Positions 26,339-35,393 of a stretch of DNA of 57,692 nucleotides are shown here, one piece after another. Made by a program: the position numbers and the translations under genes. Position 1 is the stretch's first letter. Every line of letters begins with the position of its first letter. The DNA is from Natrinema hispanicum (GTDB taxonomy: Archaea > Halobacteriota > Halobacteria > Halobacteriales > Natrialbaceae), in NCBI RefSeq assembly GCF_900111485.1, contig NZ_FOIC01000018.1:1-57692 (forward strand). The letters are read 5' to 3'. The notes beneath the pieces were generated by a model. It had not been told where the DNA came from. It was given only the letters and a program-made list of their open reading frames with translations, and did not search any database.

Positions 26339-27984
26339 GCGCGAACGGCAACGGGAACGGCGACGAGATTCCCGGACGGGAAATCGCTTACCGCCTGTTC
26401 GCGGCCGAGTACGATGACGCCTCGCTTTCGTATGCCGAAAGCGACGAGGAACGCGCGCCGAACTACGTCATCTCGCCGACCGGCGCGCGGCTCAATCGCG
26501 TGTTCGTCGTCGGGACGCTCACCGAGGTCACGTCGGTCAATGACGAGATGGTCCGTGCTCGCATCGTCGACCCGACCGGCGCGTTCGTCGTCTACGCCGG
26601 CCAGTACCAACCCGACGAACTGGCCTTCCTCGAGCAAGCAACACCCCCTGCCTTCGTCGCGGTGACGGGCAAGGCTCGGACCTTCCAGCCCGACGATTCT
26701 GACCAGGTCTACACCTCGATCCGGCCCGAGAGCATCGCGGCGGTCGACGCCGACACCCGCGACCGCTGGGTCGTCAGCGCGGCCGAGCGGACGCTCGAGC
26801 GCGTCGGCACCGCTGCTAGGGCAGCCGAACTCGATGTCGAGGGCGACGCCCTGGCAGACACCCTCCGCGAGGCTGGCGTCGAATCCGGCCTTGCAGCCGG
26901 GATCCCGCTCGCACAGGACCACTACGGCACGACGCCGTCGTATCTTGCGGCGCTTCGTGACTGTGCACTCGAGGCGGTCGAAGTCGTCGCGGGCGAACGC
27001 GACCAGGTAAGCGGCCTCGATCTCGTCCCCGACGCAACGAGCCCGGACTCCGACGCGACGGCGGCGTCGCTTGCTGACCTCGCCGGTCTCGAGCTCGACG
27101 CGCTTGATGCCAGCGTCGAACCCGAGCCTGCCACGCCGTCCGACGACCGATCGGCGGAACCGGTTGCGGCGACGGCCGGCGATACGGCGGATGCGGGTGC
27201 CGGGTCCGCGGCCGGCACGGCGACGAGTACGCCTTCGGAGACGGCAGCTCTCGAGCCCGATCTCGAACCCGAAACCGAGACGGTCGACGCCGACAGCGAG
27301 GCAGCCGTTGACGAGACCGCCGAGCCGGAGACCGAGCCCGAATCGATGGCCAGTGAGCCAGCGAGCGACGAACCAGCGGAGATCGATGCCATAGCCGCCG
27401 ACACGCTCGAGACCGAGGACGAAGGCGACGACACGACGGACGACCTCGGTGACTTCGACGCCGGCGACGTCGACGACGGGATGTACGAGATGGACGAGGC
27501 GGAACGCGAACAGCTCGAAGAAGAGTTTGGCGCGGAGTTTACGACCGGGAGCGAGGTCGACGATCCCGGCGAGGCCGATATCGAGGTCCCCGATCCGGAC
27601 GACACTGACGACGCACTCGTTGAGGAATCAGCAACGGAGGACGCCACCGAACAGGACAGCGAGATCGGCGCAGCGCCCGAGTCCGGCCTCGACACAGCGG
27701 AGTCCGACGAATCGGAACCCGAGACCGAGGAACCGGAACCCGCCGCGGACACAGACGACGCTGCGAGCGACGACGAACCAGCCGCCGACGTCGACCTCGA
27801 GGACTACGTCGTCGAGACGATGGAGGAACTCGACGACGGCGACGGTGCCGACCGAACCGCGGTGATCGAGACGGTCGTCGACGACACTGGCGTTCCTGCC
27901 GACGAGGTCGAAGACGCGATTCAGGACGCGCTGATGGGCGGGCAGTGTTACGAACCCGACGACGAGACGCTGAAAGCGATCTGA
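26335..27984 (+). CDS. rpap1: RPA-associated protein RPAP1
   Basis: Partner that binds RPA1 in haloarchaea. The 549-residue chain opens with a PGREIAYRLFAAEYD region and an OB-fold (LNRVFVVGTLTEVTSVND to about residue 150). A conserved helical part runs to about 235. Then comes an extremely acidic Glu/Asp/Ala/Thr/Pro-rich tract of roughly 240 residues with little other composition. A C-terminal winged-helix-like domain (LEDYVVETMEELDDGDG...TAVIETVVDDTGV) closes the protein. The acidic tract is what one would expect of an unstructured linker or of a DNA-mimic surface. It starts inside the rpa1 stop (ATGA) and ends nine bases before the phosphoesterase. Confidence 0.85.
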   Translation: MSANGNGNGDEIPGREIAYRLFAAEYDDASLSYAESDEERAPNYVISPTGARLNRVFVVGTLTEVTSVNDEMVRARIVDPTGAFVVYAGQYQPDELAFLEQATPPAFVAVTGKARTFQPDDSDQVYTSIRPESIAAVDADTRDRWVVSAAERTLERVGTAARAAELDVEGDALADTLREAGVESGLAAGIPLAQDHYGTTPSYLAALRDCALEAVEVVAGERDQVSGLDLVPDATSPDSDATAASLADLAGLELDALDASVEPEPATPSDDRSAEPVAATAGDTADAGAGSAAGTATSTPSETAALEPDLEPETETVDADSEAAVDETAEPETEPESMASEPASDEPAEIDAIAADTLETEDEGDDTTDDLGDFDAGDVDDGMYEMDEAEREQLEEEFGAEFTTGSEVDDPGEADIEVPDPDDTDDALVEESATEDATEQDSEIGAAPESGLDTAESDESEPETEEPEPAADTDDAASDDEPAADVDLEDYVVETMEELDDGDGADRTAVIETVVDDTGVPADEVEDAIQDALMGGQCYEPDDETLKAI

Positions 27985-27993
27985 TCGACCGCG

Positions 27994-28830
27994 ATGCGAG
28001 GCGATTCAGCTCGTTCCGATCCGGGGGGTGTGCCGCCGCCCGCACACGTCGAACCCGTCCCCGGTGAACCGGCCGCGACCGCCACGATCGCGGGCGAGCG
28101 CGCGTTACTCGTCGCCGACTACCACGCCGGCTACGAGGCCGGCCTGCGATACGACCGCGGCGTCGCGGTTCCAAATCATGCGGCCGACCGCCGGGAGCGA
28201 TTGCTGGCGCTGTGTGACCGCACCCAGCCCGATCGGCTTGTCGTCCTCGGCGACCTCATGCACTCGATCGGAGACCCGGGTGGGGCCGAACGCGGCGAGC
28301 TCGAGGTGTTGTTCGAATCGTTCCCGGCCGACCTCGCGGTGACAGTCGTCAAGGGCAACCACGACGGGCGCATCGAAACCTGGCTCGACGAGAGCGACGA
28401 AATCGACGCGACGGTCGACATCGTCCCCGGCGGAGGGATCGCCCTCGGCAACCTCGGCGTCTGCCACGGCCATACCTGGCCCGATCCGGCGGTCCTCGAG
28501 ACCGAGGTCATCTGTCTAGGCCACGAACACCCCTGCGTGCGGCTCACGGACGACGTCGGCGGGAGCCGCGTCGAGCGTGCGTGGCTTCGCGGTCGGCTCG
28601 AGCCCGAGCCGTTTCGCAACCGGCCCGAGTACGAGGGCGTGTCGTGGCTCGTAGCAGAGCCGGACCCACCGCGCGTGGTCGTCATGCCCGCGTTCAACGA
28701 CCTCGTCGGTGGGACGTGGATCAACGTGGCTGGCCAGTCGTTTCTCTCGCCGTTTCTGCCCGCGGGGTTGGCTGACGGCGAGGCGTACCTGCTCGATGGA
28801 ACGCGACTCGGCGCGTACGAGTCGGTTTGA
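27994..28830 (+). CDS. rpe: Calcineurin-like phosphoesterase of the rpa1 operon (Rpe)
   Basis: A 278-residue metallophosphoesterase. The metal ligands can be followed in order: D42 and H44 in LVADYHAGYE, D87 in VLGDLMHS, N122-H123 in VKGNHDGR, H158/H160 in VCHGHTW, and H177-E-H179 in CLGHEHP. All are present, so it should be active. The family acts on phosphodiesters or phosphomonoesters; the natural substrate of Rpe is not known. It is the third gene of rpa1-rpap1-rpe and this context points to nucleic acid processing. It lies 9 bases after rpap1. Confidence 0.88.
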   Translation: MRGDSARSDPGGVPPPAHVEPVPGEPAATATIAGERALLVADYHAGYEAGLRYDRGVAVPNHAADRRERLLALCDRTQPDRLVVLGDLMHSIGDPGGAERGELEVLFESFPADLAVTVVKGNHDGRIETWLDESDEIDATVDIVPGGGIALGNLGVCHGHTWPDPAVLETEVICLGHEHPCVRLTDDVGGSRVERAWLRGRLEPEPFRNRPEYEGVSWLVAEPDPPRVVVMPAFNDLVGGTWINVAGQSFLSPFLPAGLADGEAYLLDGTRLGAYESV

Positions 28831-28856
28831 CGGCGCGGTCGATCAGCCGATAGAAA

Positions 28857-29168
28857 CTACCGTCGTACCGTTTCCGACCGAATCTCGTCGCCGTCACGCC
28901 ACTGATAATAGTAGTACTCGGTTCCCGCGATCTCCGTCACCGAGACTGTCGCTCGTTCCGGGACACCGTCGGGATACGTCTCCGGCTCGAGACCGTCTGC
29001 AGATGACGCGTCCTCGCCGTCGTGCTGGTCTTTCCACGCGGCCAGCGTTTCGAGATAGGAACTCACGGCACGCAGCGTCGCTTCGTCTTGTGCGATGAGT
29101 TCGTCGCGCGTCTCGTCGCTTACGCTGTCCAGTTCCGGCGGCGGAGTCGGTCGCTCGTCCGGAGTCAT
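28857..29168 (-). CDS. Conserved haloarchaeal hypothetical (DUF6788-like)
   Basis: A 103-residue acidic protein. The first 50 residues form predicted helices (DETRDELIAQDEATLRAVSSYLETLAAW). The end reads ERATVSVTEIAGTEYYYYQWRDGDEIRSE, a beta-meander with a Y-x-Y/W-R-x-G-x-x-x-S pattern seen in small DUF6788-like proteins of haloarchaea. The match to that DUF is from memory, not a search. Its gene end is 26 bases from rpe, on the opposite strand. Function unknown. Confidence 0.65.
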   Translation of the reverse strand: MTPDERPTPPPELDSVSDETRDELIAQDEATLRAVSSYLETLAAWKDQHDGEDASSADGLEPETYPDGVPERATVSVTEIAGTEYYYYQWRDGDEIRSETVRR

Positions 29169-29302
29169 ATCTCCTGCTGGGAGCGGGAGGCCCGTAAAAC
29201 GTCGTTTTTGCGTTGTGGGCGGGTCGCTCGACGCAGTTTGTTACTCGATGGCACAACACATATAAAGTCATAATATTCACTAGTACCCCAACTACGTGCA
29301 AG

Positions 29303-29312
29303 TTTATATACA
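29303..29312 (+). promoter_or_regulatory. TATA element of the wHTH gene
   Basis: tttatatac is centred near 29307, about 29 bases before the ATG at 29337; typical of a leaderless gene. Confidence 0.6.
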
Positions 29313-29336
29313 AGAACGTGGCCCGTTCTGTCGACA

Positions 29337-29570
29337 ATGACGTCACAAACGCACCATCCTGCGACGCAGATCGGTCCAGTTCCGGACAACCTCGAGTCAG
29401 CCCGCGCGAAACTCGTGTATATCTATCTCGAAGCTAGCGGCGGGGCAACGGCCGACGAACTCGGCGAGTTCCTCTCGATGAAACAGATCAACACCCTGAG
29501 TGTGCTCAACTCGCTGTCGAAGAACGGCTACGTCGAGCAGTCGGGATCGGAGTACGTCGTCGCGAACTGA
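29337..29570 (+). CDS. Small winged-helix regulator (TrmB/MarR-like)
   Basis: A 77-residue protein that is little more than one winged helix: ARAKLVYIYLEASGGATADEL, FLSMKQINTLSVLNSLSKNGYV and a short wing (EQSGSEYVVAN). Small one-domain regulators of this kind are common in haloarchaea. It is probably a DNA-binding repressor or activator. It converges on glnA with about 110 bases between the two stops, so a direct role in glnA control is not shown. It has a clear TATA box with leaderless spacing. Confidence 0.75.
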   Translation: MTSQTHHPATQIGPVPDNLESARAKLVYIYLEASGGATADELGEFLSMKQINTLSVLNSLSKNGYVEQSGSEYVVAN

Positions 29571-29678
29571 TCGCCGAGACGTGGCGTGGGAGACGCGGGG
29601 GTCGTCGCTCGTTCTGTCGTGTGATCACCACTCGTCGGAAGCCGTGTCGCCGCTCGACGCGCAGAAACGCGGGCGGTC

Positions 29679-31034
29679 TCAGAACGTCTCGAGGTAGCGG
29701 TCGAGTTCCCACTGGGAGACGTCGATGAGGTACTCCTCGAACTCCTGGCGTTTGGCCTCGACGAACTTGGCGGCGACGTGATCGCCGAGTGCGCTGTAGA
29801 TCACCTCGTCTTCCTCCAAAGCGTCGACGGCGTCGCCGAGATTAGACGGGAGCGTGTCGATCCCGTACTCCTCGCGTTTCTGTTCGTCGAAGTCGTAGAT
29901 GTTCTCGCGAACCGGATCGGGACACTCGAGGTCGCGCTCGATGCCGTCGAGACCGGCGTGGATCATGACCGCGAGCGCGAGGTAGGGGTTACACGATGGG
30001 TCGGGCGAGCGCAGTTCGACACGTGAGGCGGCGGGGACACGGGCCGCTGGCTTGCGGATCAGCGCCGAGCGGTTGCGGTCGGACCAGGCGACGTAGACCG
30101 GTGCCTCGTAGCCCGGCACCAGCCGCTTGTAGCTGTTGACGGTGGGGTTTGCGACCGCCGTGATCGCTGGTGCGTGCTCTAAGATGCCGGCGATGAAGGC
30201 GTGGGCTGTCTCCGAGAGGTCGAACTCGTCGTCCGGATCGTGGAAGGCGTTCTCGCCGTCCTCGGTGAACAGCGAAAGGTGGGTATGCATCCCCGAACCG
30301 TTGATCTTCGGGATCGGTTTGGGCATGAACGTCGCGTGCTGGTCGTGCTGGGCAGCGATCGCACGGACAACGGTGCGGAAAGTGCCGACGTTGTCGGCCG
30401 TCGTCAGGGCGTCGTCGTACTCGAAGTTGATCTCGTGTTGGCCTTCGGCGACCTCGTGGTGGCTGGCTTCGATCTCGAAGCCCATCTCCTCGAGACCATA
30501 GATAATGTCCCGGCGGACATCCGAGGCGAGGTCCTTGGGTGCGAGATCGAAGTAGCCACCGTAGTCGCCGGTTACCGTCGTCGCACGGCCCTCCTCGTCT
30601 TCCTCGAAGAGGAAGAACTCCGGTTCGGGGGCGGCGTTGACCGTATAGCCCAGCTCGTCGGCGCGCTCTAAGGCGTTTTTGAGGACGCGACGCGGGTCAC
30701 CCTCGAACGGCTCGCCCGTCGAGGTGTCGATAACGTCACAGATCATCCGGGCCGATGCGCCGTCCTCGTGGTTTTGCCACGGGAGGATTGCGAAGGTGTC
30801 GGGATCGGGCTTGAGCCGCATGTCCGATTCCTGAATGCGAACGAATCCCTCGATCGAGGAGCCGTCGAAGTAGATCCCCTCGGTAAACGCCTTCTCGGTC
30901 TGTCGAGCCGGCACGGAGACGTTCTTGACGGTTCCGAGAATGTCGGTAAACTGCAATCGGAGGAAGTCGATGTCTTGCTCCTCGATCTCGTCTAGTACGC
31001 TCGTTTCCGCAGCAGTTAAGTTTCCGTTCGTCAT
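29679..31034 (-). CDS. glnA: Glutamine synthetase
   Basis: Makes glutamine from glutamate, ammonium and ATP. The 451-residue chain begins with the beta-grasp part ([39 protein letters not shown]). The catalytic domain shows [26 protein letters not shown] (with H contacting glutamate), [17 protein letters not shown] and [12 protein letters not shown] for phosphate contacts. The length fits type I-alpha (short, without the adenylylation loop). A TATA element ends about 28 bases before the ATG. It is a single-gene unit, convergent with the small wHTH gene. Confidence 0.97.
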   Translation of the reverse strand: MTNGNLTAAETSVLDEIEEQDIDFLRLQFTDILGTVKNVSVPARQTEKAFTEGIYFDGSSIEGFVRIQESDMRLKPDPDTFAILPWQNHEDGASARMICDVIDTSTGEPFEGDPRRVLKNALERADELGYTVNAAPEPEFFLFEEDEEGRATTVTGDYGGYFDLAPKDLASDVRRDIIYGLEEMGFEIEASHHEVAEGQHEINFEYDDALTTADNVGTFRTVVRAIAAQHDQHATFMPKPIPKINGSGMHTHLSLFTEDGENAFHDPDDEFDLSETAHAFIAGILEHAPAITAVANPTVNSYKRLVPGYEAPVYVAWSDRNRSALIRKPAARVPAASRVELRSPDPSCNPYLALAVMIHAGLDGIERDLECPDPVRENIYDFDEQKREEYGIDTLPSNLGDAVDALEEDEVIYSALGDHVAAKFVEAKRQEFEEYLIDVSQWELDRYLETF

Positions 31035-31061
31035 CTTTTGCTCGAGTCAAAGAACGGATTC

Positions 31062-31073
31062 TACTATTAAAGC
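31062..31073 (-). promoter_or_regulatory. TATA element of glnA
   Basis: On the minus strand gctttaatagtag reads as a TATA box about 28-38 bases upstream of the ATG at 31034. Confidence 0.5.
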
Positions 31074-31278
31074 TCTGCTGTTGTGGGCGAATATACGCAA
31101 ATAGCTGAAAAAGTAGTCATACGTAGCGTATATTATGATGTTGGTCGAGAGATAGTTGATACTGGCTGAAAGCGGTCGAGAAAACTGGACAAACGTGTGC
31201 CATTCGATCGACAGGACGACTCATCTGATACTCATCTTCGCTCGAGGCCGCGGTTCGATCGTCGGGTTCCGGTCTCGG

Positions 31279-31632
31279 TCACTGGATCTCGGAATAGGGC
31301 TGTGAGCCGGCGGCTGCAAACTCGGTCAGTGCCGTCAGGTTCGAGAGGCTGGCAGTGATCGATGCCCGCCAAACCGTTGCTGACGCACGGAGTGTGCGTT
31401 GCCACGCGACGAACGGTCCCGACAACGCGCGGGGTGGTGCGATCTCGTTCGGCCGTGGGCGCTTGGCGAGCGTGGTCTCACATTCGGGGCAGACGTACGC
31501 GAGAGACTTTCCTCGTGGGCGCAACTGCCAGTCGCCGTCGATGGTACTCGTGTGATCACACTCCCAGCAGAACAGCGTTGCTTTCCGCTGGGTCGGCGTC
31601 CCGCCATCGTGGCCAGTTGCGGATCGGATCAT
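31279..31632 (-). CDS. Zinc-ribbon protein (haloarchaeal hypothetical)
   Basis: A 117-residue protein with a zinc ribbon at its front: LFCWECDHTS (C22, C25) and YVCPECETTL (C48, C51), separated by WQLRPRGKSLAY. This pattern is that of a conserved haloarchaeal family (I recall DUF8106, unverified). The second half is helical and moderately hydrophobic (FVAWQRTLRASATVWRASIT), with no obvious domain. Function unknown; a role in binding nucleic acid or protein is plausible. The gene stands alone between glnA and the thioredoxin gene. Confidence 0.65.
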   Translation of the reverse strand: MIRSATGHDGGTPTQRKATLFCWECDHTSTIDGDWQLRPRGKSLAYVCPECETTLAKRPRPNEIAPPRALSGPFVAWQRTLRASATVWRASITASLSNLTALTEFAAAGSQPYSEIQ

Positions 31633-31835
31633 CGAACGCGAGTACAGGCCCCACCCATAAAGATACAGCCGGTCAGCAGTTCACGTAATCATATCTTTCA
31701 GTGAATATTCGCTCTGATACCGTCAACTGATTCGAAACATAAATTGTGTTACCATGTACCGATTTACGGACGAAATTCGGTTCGACACCAACGCACGGCG
31801 TCACAGGTTTCCGTGATGGGGCGCTATGTCTCTCT

Positions 31836-32186
31836 ATGACTTCGCCCAACAAGCCACGTCAGCTCGAGACCGGCGACGAACTCGACGAGTTCGTCGCGAC
31901 ACACGACGTTGCACTCGTCGAATTTTACACCAGCGGGTGTGCGATGTGTCAGGCGATGGAACCGGTACTGGGGAACGTCGCCCGTGCGACGGACATCGCA
32001 ATCGGGATGGTCAACCCCCGCGACGACGCCGACCTCGTCGGCCGCTTCAACGTCCAGTCGGTGCCGCTGTTGGTCTTGTTCGAGGACGGAATGGAAACCG
32101 CGCGACTGGCGGACGGATTCCAGGGTGGCGACGCCGTCACTGACTTTCTGGCAACGAACGTCCCGGACGCCGTCGACGCAAGCTGA
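31836..32186 (+). CDS. Thioredoxin-like protein
   Basis: A 116-residue thioredoxin fold. The active site is YTSGCAMCQAM with C35-A-M-C38, not the classical C-G-P-C. The cis-proline strand is FNVQSVPLLVLFEDG. Both cysteines are there, so redox activity is expected. A Met at the third position is unusual but occurs in archaeal thioredoxin-like proteins. I choose the ATG at 31836 (MTSPNKPRQ); the open frame from 31746 has no halophilic character. Confidence 0.8.
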   Translation: MTSPNKPRQLETGDELDEFVATHDVALVEFYTSGCAMCQAMEPVLGNVARATDIAIGMVNPRDDADLVGRFNVQSVPLLVLFEDGMETARLADGFQGGDAVTDFLATNVPDAVDAS

Positions 32187-32373
32187 CGTCACCGCTCGCT
32201 TGGACGTCCCCGATCGCCCGGTTTCGGCTGAGCCACACGACGCTGGCACAACATCGAGCGAAGCCGCGACACGTTGGATCGAACGGCTCTGCGGCCTCGC
32301 TGGCCGGTGAGCGACCGGGCGCGTGCCAGCCCACCGTGGGTGCGTGTAAGCGAACTACTGTTTGTCTCGGTCC

Positions 32374-32700
32374 TTACTCGTCTGGTTCGAGTTCGCTCGG
32401 GTCGAGCTCGCCGTCGAGATACTGTTCGCCTCGTTCGGATACCTCGTAGACGCCGGTCATGGGATTGTTCAGAAGGCCGTACTTGGTCAGCTCTCGACAC
32501 CGGTAGGCACCGAAGTTGCCCGGACAGAGTCCCGCCTCGTCAAGCTGGGAGGGTTCGAAGGCGTCTTCGGATTGCAGGAACTCGAGGATCGGTTTGTCTG
32601 CGGGATCCATCCACTCGGCGTCCGTTTCCTGTTCCGCTTCGTTCTCGGATTCGGTCTCGGCTGCCGGTTCGTCCGACGTATCGGTCGTGGACTCGTCCAT
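32374..32700 (-). CDS. Small winged-helix protein (PhiH1-repressor-like)
   Basis: A 108-residue acidic protein. After an Asp/Glu-rich leader of 30 residues comes WMDPADKPILEFLQSEDAFEP, then NFGAYRCRELTKYGLL and the wing NPMTGVYEVSERGEQYLDG. This is the pattern of haloarchaeal winged-helix proteins related to the phage PhiH1 repressor, likely DNA-binding. The ATG at 32700 is preferred; upstream codons to 32784 are non-acidic. Target unknown. Confidence 0.7.
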   Translation of the reverse strand: MDESTTDTSDEPAAETESENEAEQETDAEWMDPADKPILEFLQSEDAFEPSQLDEAGLCPGNFGAYRCRELTKYGLLNNPMTGVYEVSERGEQYLDGELDPSELEPDE

Positions 32701-32791
32701 AGAGAACCCATTGCTCTCCTCGGAGGAATGTGTTTCTGAAACAGCCGCGAGCAGCACCGGGAACCACCGCGACGGGGAGCACAACTGACGG

Positions 32792-33034
32792 TCACTGCCG
32801 CCGTTCGTATGGCAGCCCGTCGATCGACGTTGCTATGGGCTCCTGCGTCGGCACACCGTAGTCGACGTGTACGTTCGGGATCGTCGCCGGTTCCTGCCCT
32901 GTGATACCGCGGTCGACGAACGTGACAGCAGTCAGGTCGCCGGTAAACCGGAACGTCACGGTTTCGGTCTCGATCGTCTCGTCGACGGTCAGTTCGAACC
33001 TCGAGGGCGACCCCTGTCCACTGATCGACTCGTT
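32792..33034 (-). pseudogene. Start-less acidic reading frame downstream of a zinc-finger gene
   Basis: From the TGA that ends the neighbouring gene (33035-33037) the same frame stays open for 80 codons to a TGA at 32792-32794. The sequence is strongly protein-like: FELTVDETIETETVTFRF, GDLTAVTFVDRGITGQEPA and IPNVHVDYGVPTQEP. There is no ATG; only internal GTG codons. It looks like the C-terminal part of a lost beta-rich gene, or a readthrough extension. I do not recognise it. Not a firm functional gene. Confidence 0.35.
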
Positions 33035-33274
33035 TCAGCTGTGACTCTCGTCGGTGTCCTCGAGAAGACCGAGTTCGGTGGCGACGAGATCTGCGATTTG
33101 ATCGGCGATATCGGGATCGACCTCAGCGACGTCGTCACCGTCGTGGAGTTGCTCGTTGTGTCGCTCGACCGCGTCGGCTACGTCTGCAAGCGGGATACGG
33201 GAGGTCGTCTCGCAGGCAGCGCAGACGATCGGGACACGCGGGCCGGCCTCGTCGGCGTCGTTCGTATTCGCCAT
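33035..33274 (-). CDS. Small CxxC-containing hypothetical protein
   Basis: A 79-residue acidic protein with one C-x2-C pair (C18, C21 in VCAACETTSRIPLADVADAV) and a helical second half (RHNEQLHDGDDVAEVDPDIADQIADLVATELGLL). Single-knuckle proteins of this layout are frequent in haloarchaea; pairing of two chains around one zinc is possible. Function unknown. The reading frame continues past its stop for 80 codons, as noted separately. Confidence 0.65.
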   Translation of the reverse strand: MANTNDADEAGPRVPIVCAACETTSRIPLADVADAVERHNEQLHDGDDVAEVDPDIADQIADLVATELGLLEDTDESHS

Positions 33275-33314
33275 TTGCTGGGAGTCTCGCGCCGATCGTC
33301 AAAATCTAATTGAT

Positions 33315-33654
33315 TCGACGCTCGTGTGTCGACCGCGGTATCGAGCTGTGACGCTCCAGATCAGCCATACCCCTGTCATTACAAACATATGTTAGAAGCA
33401 ACGAATTTGCGCCCGTGTTCATCGCTCTCCGCCGATTTCGGCCAGCAGTATTATAGTGATACAATCGAATTATCAGTCAGACGGGGGTACGACAATCTGT
33501 TGGTGGGCTCTCCTACCTGATCCGTTCGCCCCGTCACCACATGCGAGGAGCTCCATGGTTCCGGGCTACATCTGTAGCCATTCCCTGTCTTTTGTCCCGA
33601 CATCACGTTCGTCGGTGAGCCGTCACAGCGTCTCGAGCCGGGTGGCCGTTTGCG
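33315..33654. other. Intergenic region without a gene
   Basis: About 340 bases. Frames of 64-80 codons on the plus strand are non-acidic and arginine/serine/cysteine-rich, so they are taken as chance. No hairpin or repeat stood out. Confidence 0.5.
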
Positions 33655-34581
33655 TTAGCTGCGATAGCGTGCGAAGACGGCAACTGACAGTGCGATGATG
33701 GCCGTGAGCACGCCGAATCCGGGCATCATATCGTCCGCATTGGCTGATTCATCGTCGTCATCAGTCGTCTGTGAGTCGGTCGGGTCGGTTGAGTTCGACT
33801 CGGTTGGATCAAACCGCTCGTCGGCCGGTGCGTCGAGTTGGAGGACGACGACGACCTGCGCGTGGGTCATGTTCTCGGCCGCGTCGTAGGTCCAGCCACC
33901 GCCCGCTTCGTCGTACGGTTCCGCAGCGTCGATCGGATCGATGTCCGTCTCCCAGCCGTCTCCCTTTGGAACCTGCTGGATGTAGCCGACGACGTCGATC
34001 CGGTCGGCGTACTCGCCACTGATCTGGGCTTCACCGTACGTGAGCGTCGCGTCTTCGGCGTTTCCGTGGAACTCGAGGCAGTGTGCGTCCATGTAGCCAT
34101 CACCCTGTGCGACGTCCGGACTCGTCCCGAACTGGTCGCCGTCGAGCGGGAACTCGTAGTGTTCGTCCATCGGGAACTCGACGGTCATCGGGTCGGCCTC
34201 GGAGTGCCACGTCGTCGCGCCACCGGTCGGGATCGTCACCGTCGTGTTCGGTACCGACTCACCGATGACTGGATCGCCGTTCTCGTTGAGCAACGTGACG
34301 CACATTTTTCCGGACCCTTCACCGAGGTACGGCTCTCGATACTCGTCGCGCGGGTTCTCGTAGCTGACCCAGCTCCCGTCGTCGGCCGCCGCCTCGAAGT
34401 ACGGATCACCCCGCTCCGGCGCGGGCTGGACGTACGCTTCCTCTGACACTGTTTCGTTCCCGTCAGGCTGGGCACTAACAGCCCCGGTCGCAGCGAGCCC
34501 GACGATCACGCCTAAGGCGACTCCGAGTGCGAGCAGTCGTCGGCCGGCGGACGCTGCTCGAGGTTGATTACGTCCCGCCAT
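33655..34581 (-). CDS. Secreted PGF-CTERM surface protein
   Basis: A 308-residue exported protein. A signal sequence lies at the start (GRRLLALGVALGVIVGLAATGAVSA). The mature domain (about 30-255) is acidic and beta-rich, with three Cys-bearing segments (GKMCVTLLNENGDPVIG, DAHCLEFHGNAED). Next comes a Thr/Asp/Ser linker, and the protein ends with MPGFGVLTAIIALSVAVFARYRS. This PGF motif plus hydrophobic segment and Arg end is the archaeosortase (ArtA) sorting signal for lipid anchoring. The function of the ectodomain is unknown. I use the second ATG (34581); 34587 is equally possible. Confidence 0.8.
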   Translation of the reverse strand: MAGRNQPRAASAGRRLLALGVALGVIVGLAATGAVSAQPDGNETVSEEAYVQPAPERGDPYFEAAADDGSWVSYENPRDEYREPYLGEGSGKMCVTLLNENGDPVIGESVPNTTVTIPTGGATTWHSEADPMTVEFPMDEHYEFPLDGDQFGTSPDVAQGDGYMDAHCLEFHGNAEDATLTYGEAQISGEYADRIDVVGYIQQVPKGDGWETDIDPIDAAEPYDEAGGGWTYDAAENMTHAQVVVVLQLDAPADERFDPTESNSTDPTDSQTTDDDDESANADDMMPGFGVLTAIIALSVAVFARYRS

Positions 34582-34901
34582 GGTCATACCTCATCTCCAG
34601 CGATGCCTGCTGTGAAGTCGATCACATATCTGTTCGACCGCAATGACTGTCTTGATGGGATACCGGTCATCGGACTGACGTACCGGATAGTATGCCCTAT
34701 ATATGAGTCGCCTATACCGAGGGTAAGCGGGGTCTACGTGGAGTAGGTGCCGTCTAAACGGCTGTTTCAGAACCGTCAGTGTTCGATACGGACGCAGTTC
34801 ACAGCACCGTCTTCTGTGGATTGCACGCGATGGACCGGCATAGCTGGGTCCACGCGAGCGCCGGCCAGCCGCTTTTCCGATCGGTCACGATACCACCACC
34901 G
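34582..34901. other. Divergent spacer with TATA-like runs and a possible overlapping ORF
   Basis: About 320 bases between the PGF-CTERM gene and the gene at 34902. TATA-like runs lie at about 34,687-34,717. A minus-strand ORF at 34776-34976 encodes a chain that begins with a hydrophobic segment (IGPVGLALFGTILNAVAIRVLV) followed by a basic part. It overlaps the next gene's start and I leave it unsettled. Confidence 0.4.
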
Positions 34902-35288
34902 GTGAGCAACGAGCACCCGGATCGCGACCGCGTTCAGAATCGTGCCGAACAGCGCCAAGCCGACCGGGCCGATCACACCGAATCGATCTTCGATGCTGTC
35001 GAACGCGACCTCGGCGACCTCGAGTATCCGGTCACCAGCGAAGAACTCGCCACGGAGTACGCCACTGAGCCGATCGACATCCCAAGCGAGACGGAGTCGA
35101 TCGGCAGCGTCTTCGATCGACTGGTGGACGAGCAGTACGACTCACCCGCGGCGGTTCGCGAAGCCGCCTATGGCGAACTCACCGGCGAGGCTGACAGCCC
35201 CAACGAGGCCAACCTCGAGCGCGACCTCGACGAACTGGACGACGAGAACGCGGGGTCGGTCAGCGAGCGTGGCGGCGACACGGACTAG
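34902..35288 (+). CDS. Conserved haloarchaeal protein (DUF5789-like)
   Basis: A 128-residue acidic protein, with charged helix RVQNRAEQRQADRADHTESIFDAVE, then DLGDLEYPVTSEELATEYATEP, ETESIGSVFDRLVDEQYDSPAAVREAAYGELTGE. The L-x-Y-P-x-T-S-E-E-L and SxxEVREAxYGExTG patterns recall the DUF5789 family of haloarchaea, whose role is unknown. I choose the GTG at 34902. The frame open upstream to 34779 codes for Cys/His/Trp-rich, non-acidic residues unlike this family. A role in stress or nucleoid biology would be speculation. Confidence 0.6.
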   Translation: MSNEHPDRDRVQNRAEQRQADRADHTESIFDAVERDLGDLEYPVTSEELATEYATEPIDIPSETESIGSVFDRLVDEQYDSPAAVREAAYGELTGEADSPNEANLERDLDELDDENAGSVSERGGDTD

Positions 35289-35393
35289 TCTGGCGGGCTA
35301 GCGGTCACGTCTCCACGATGCGATTGATCGTCATTCCGAGAGACTGATCGTGATAGCAGAACGGATTTACGTCCCGGTCACCACCTCTCGTGT

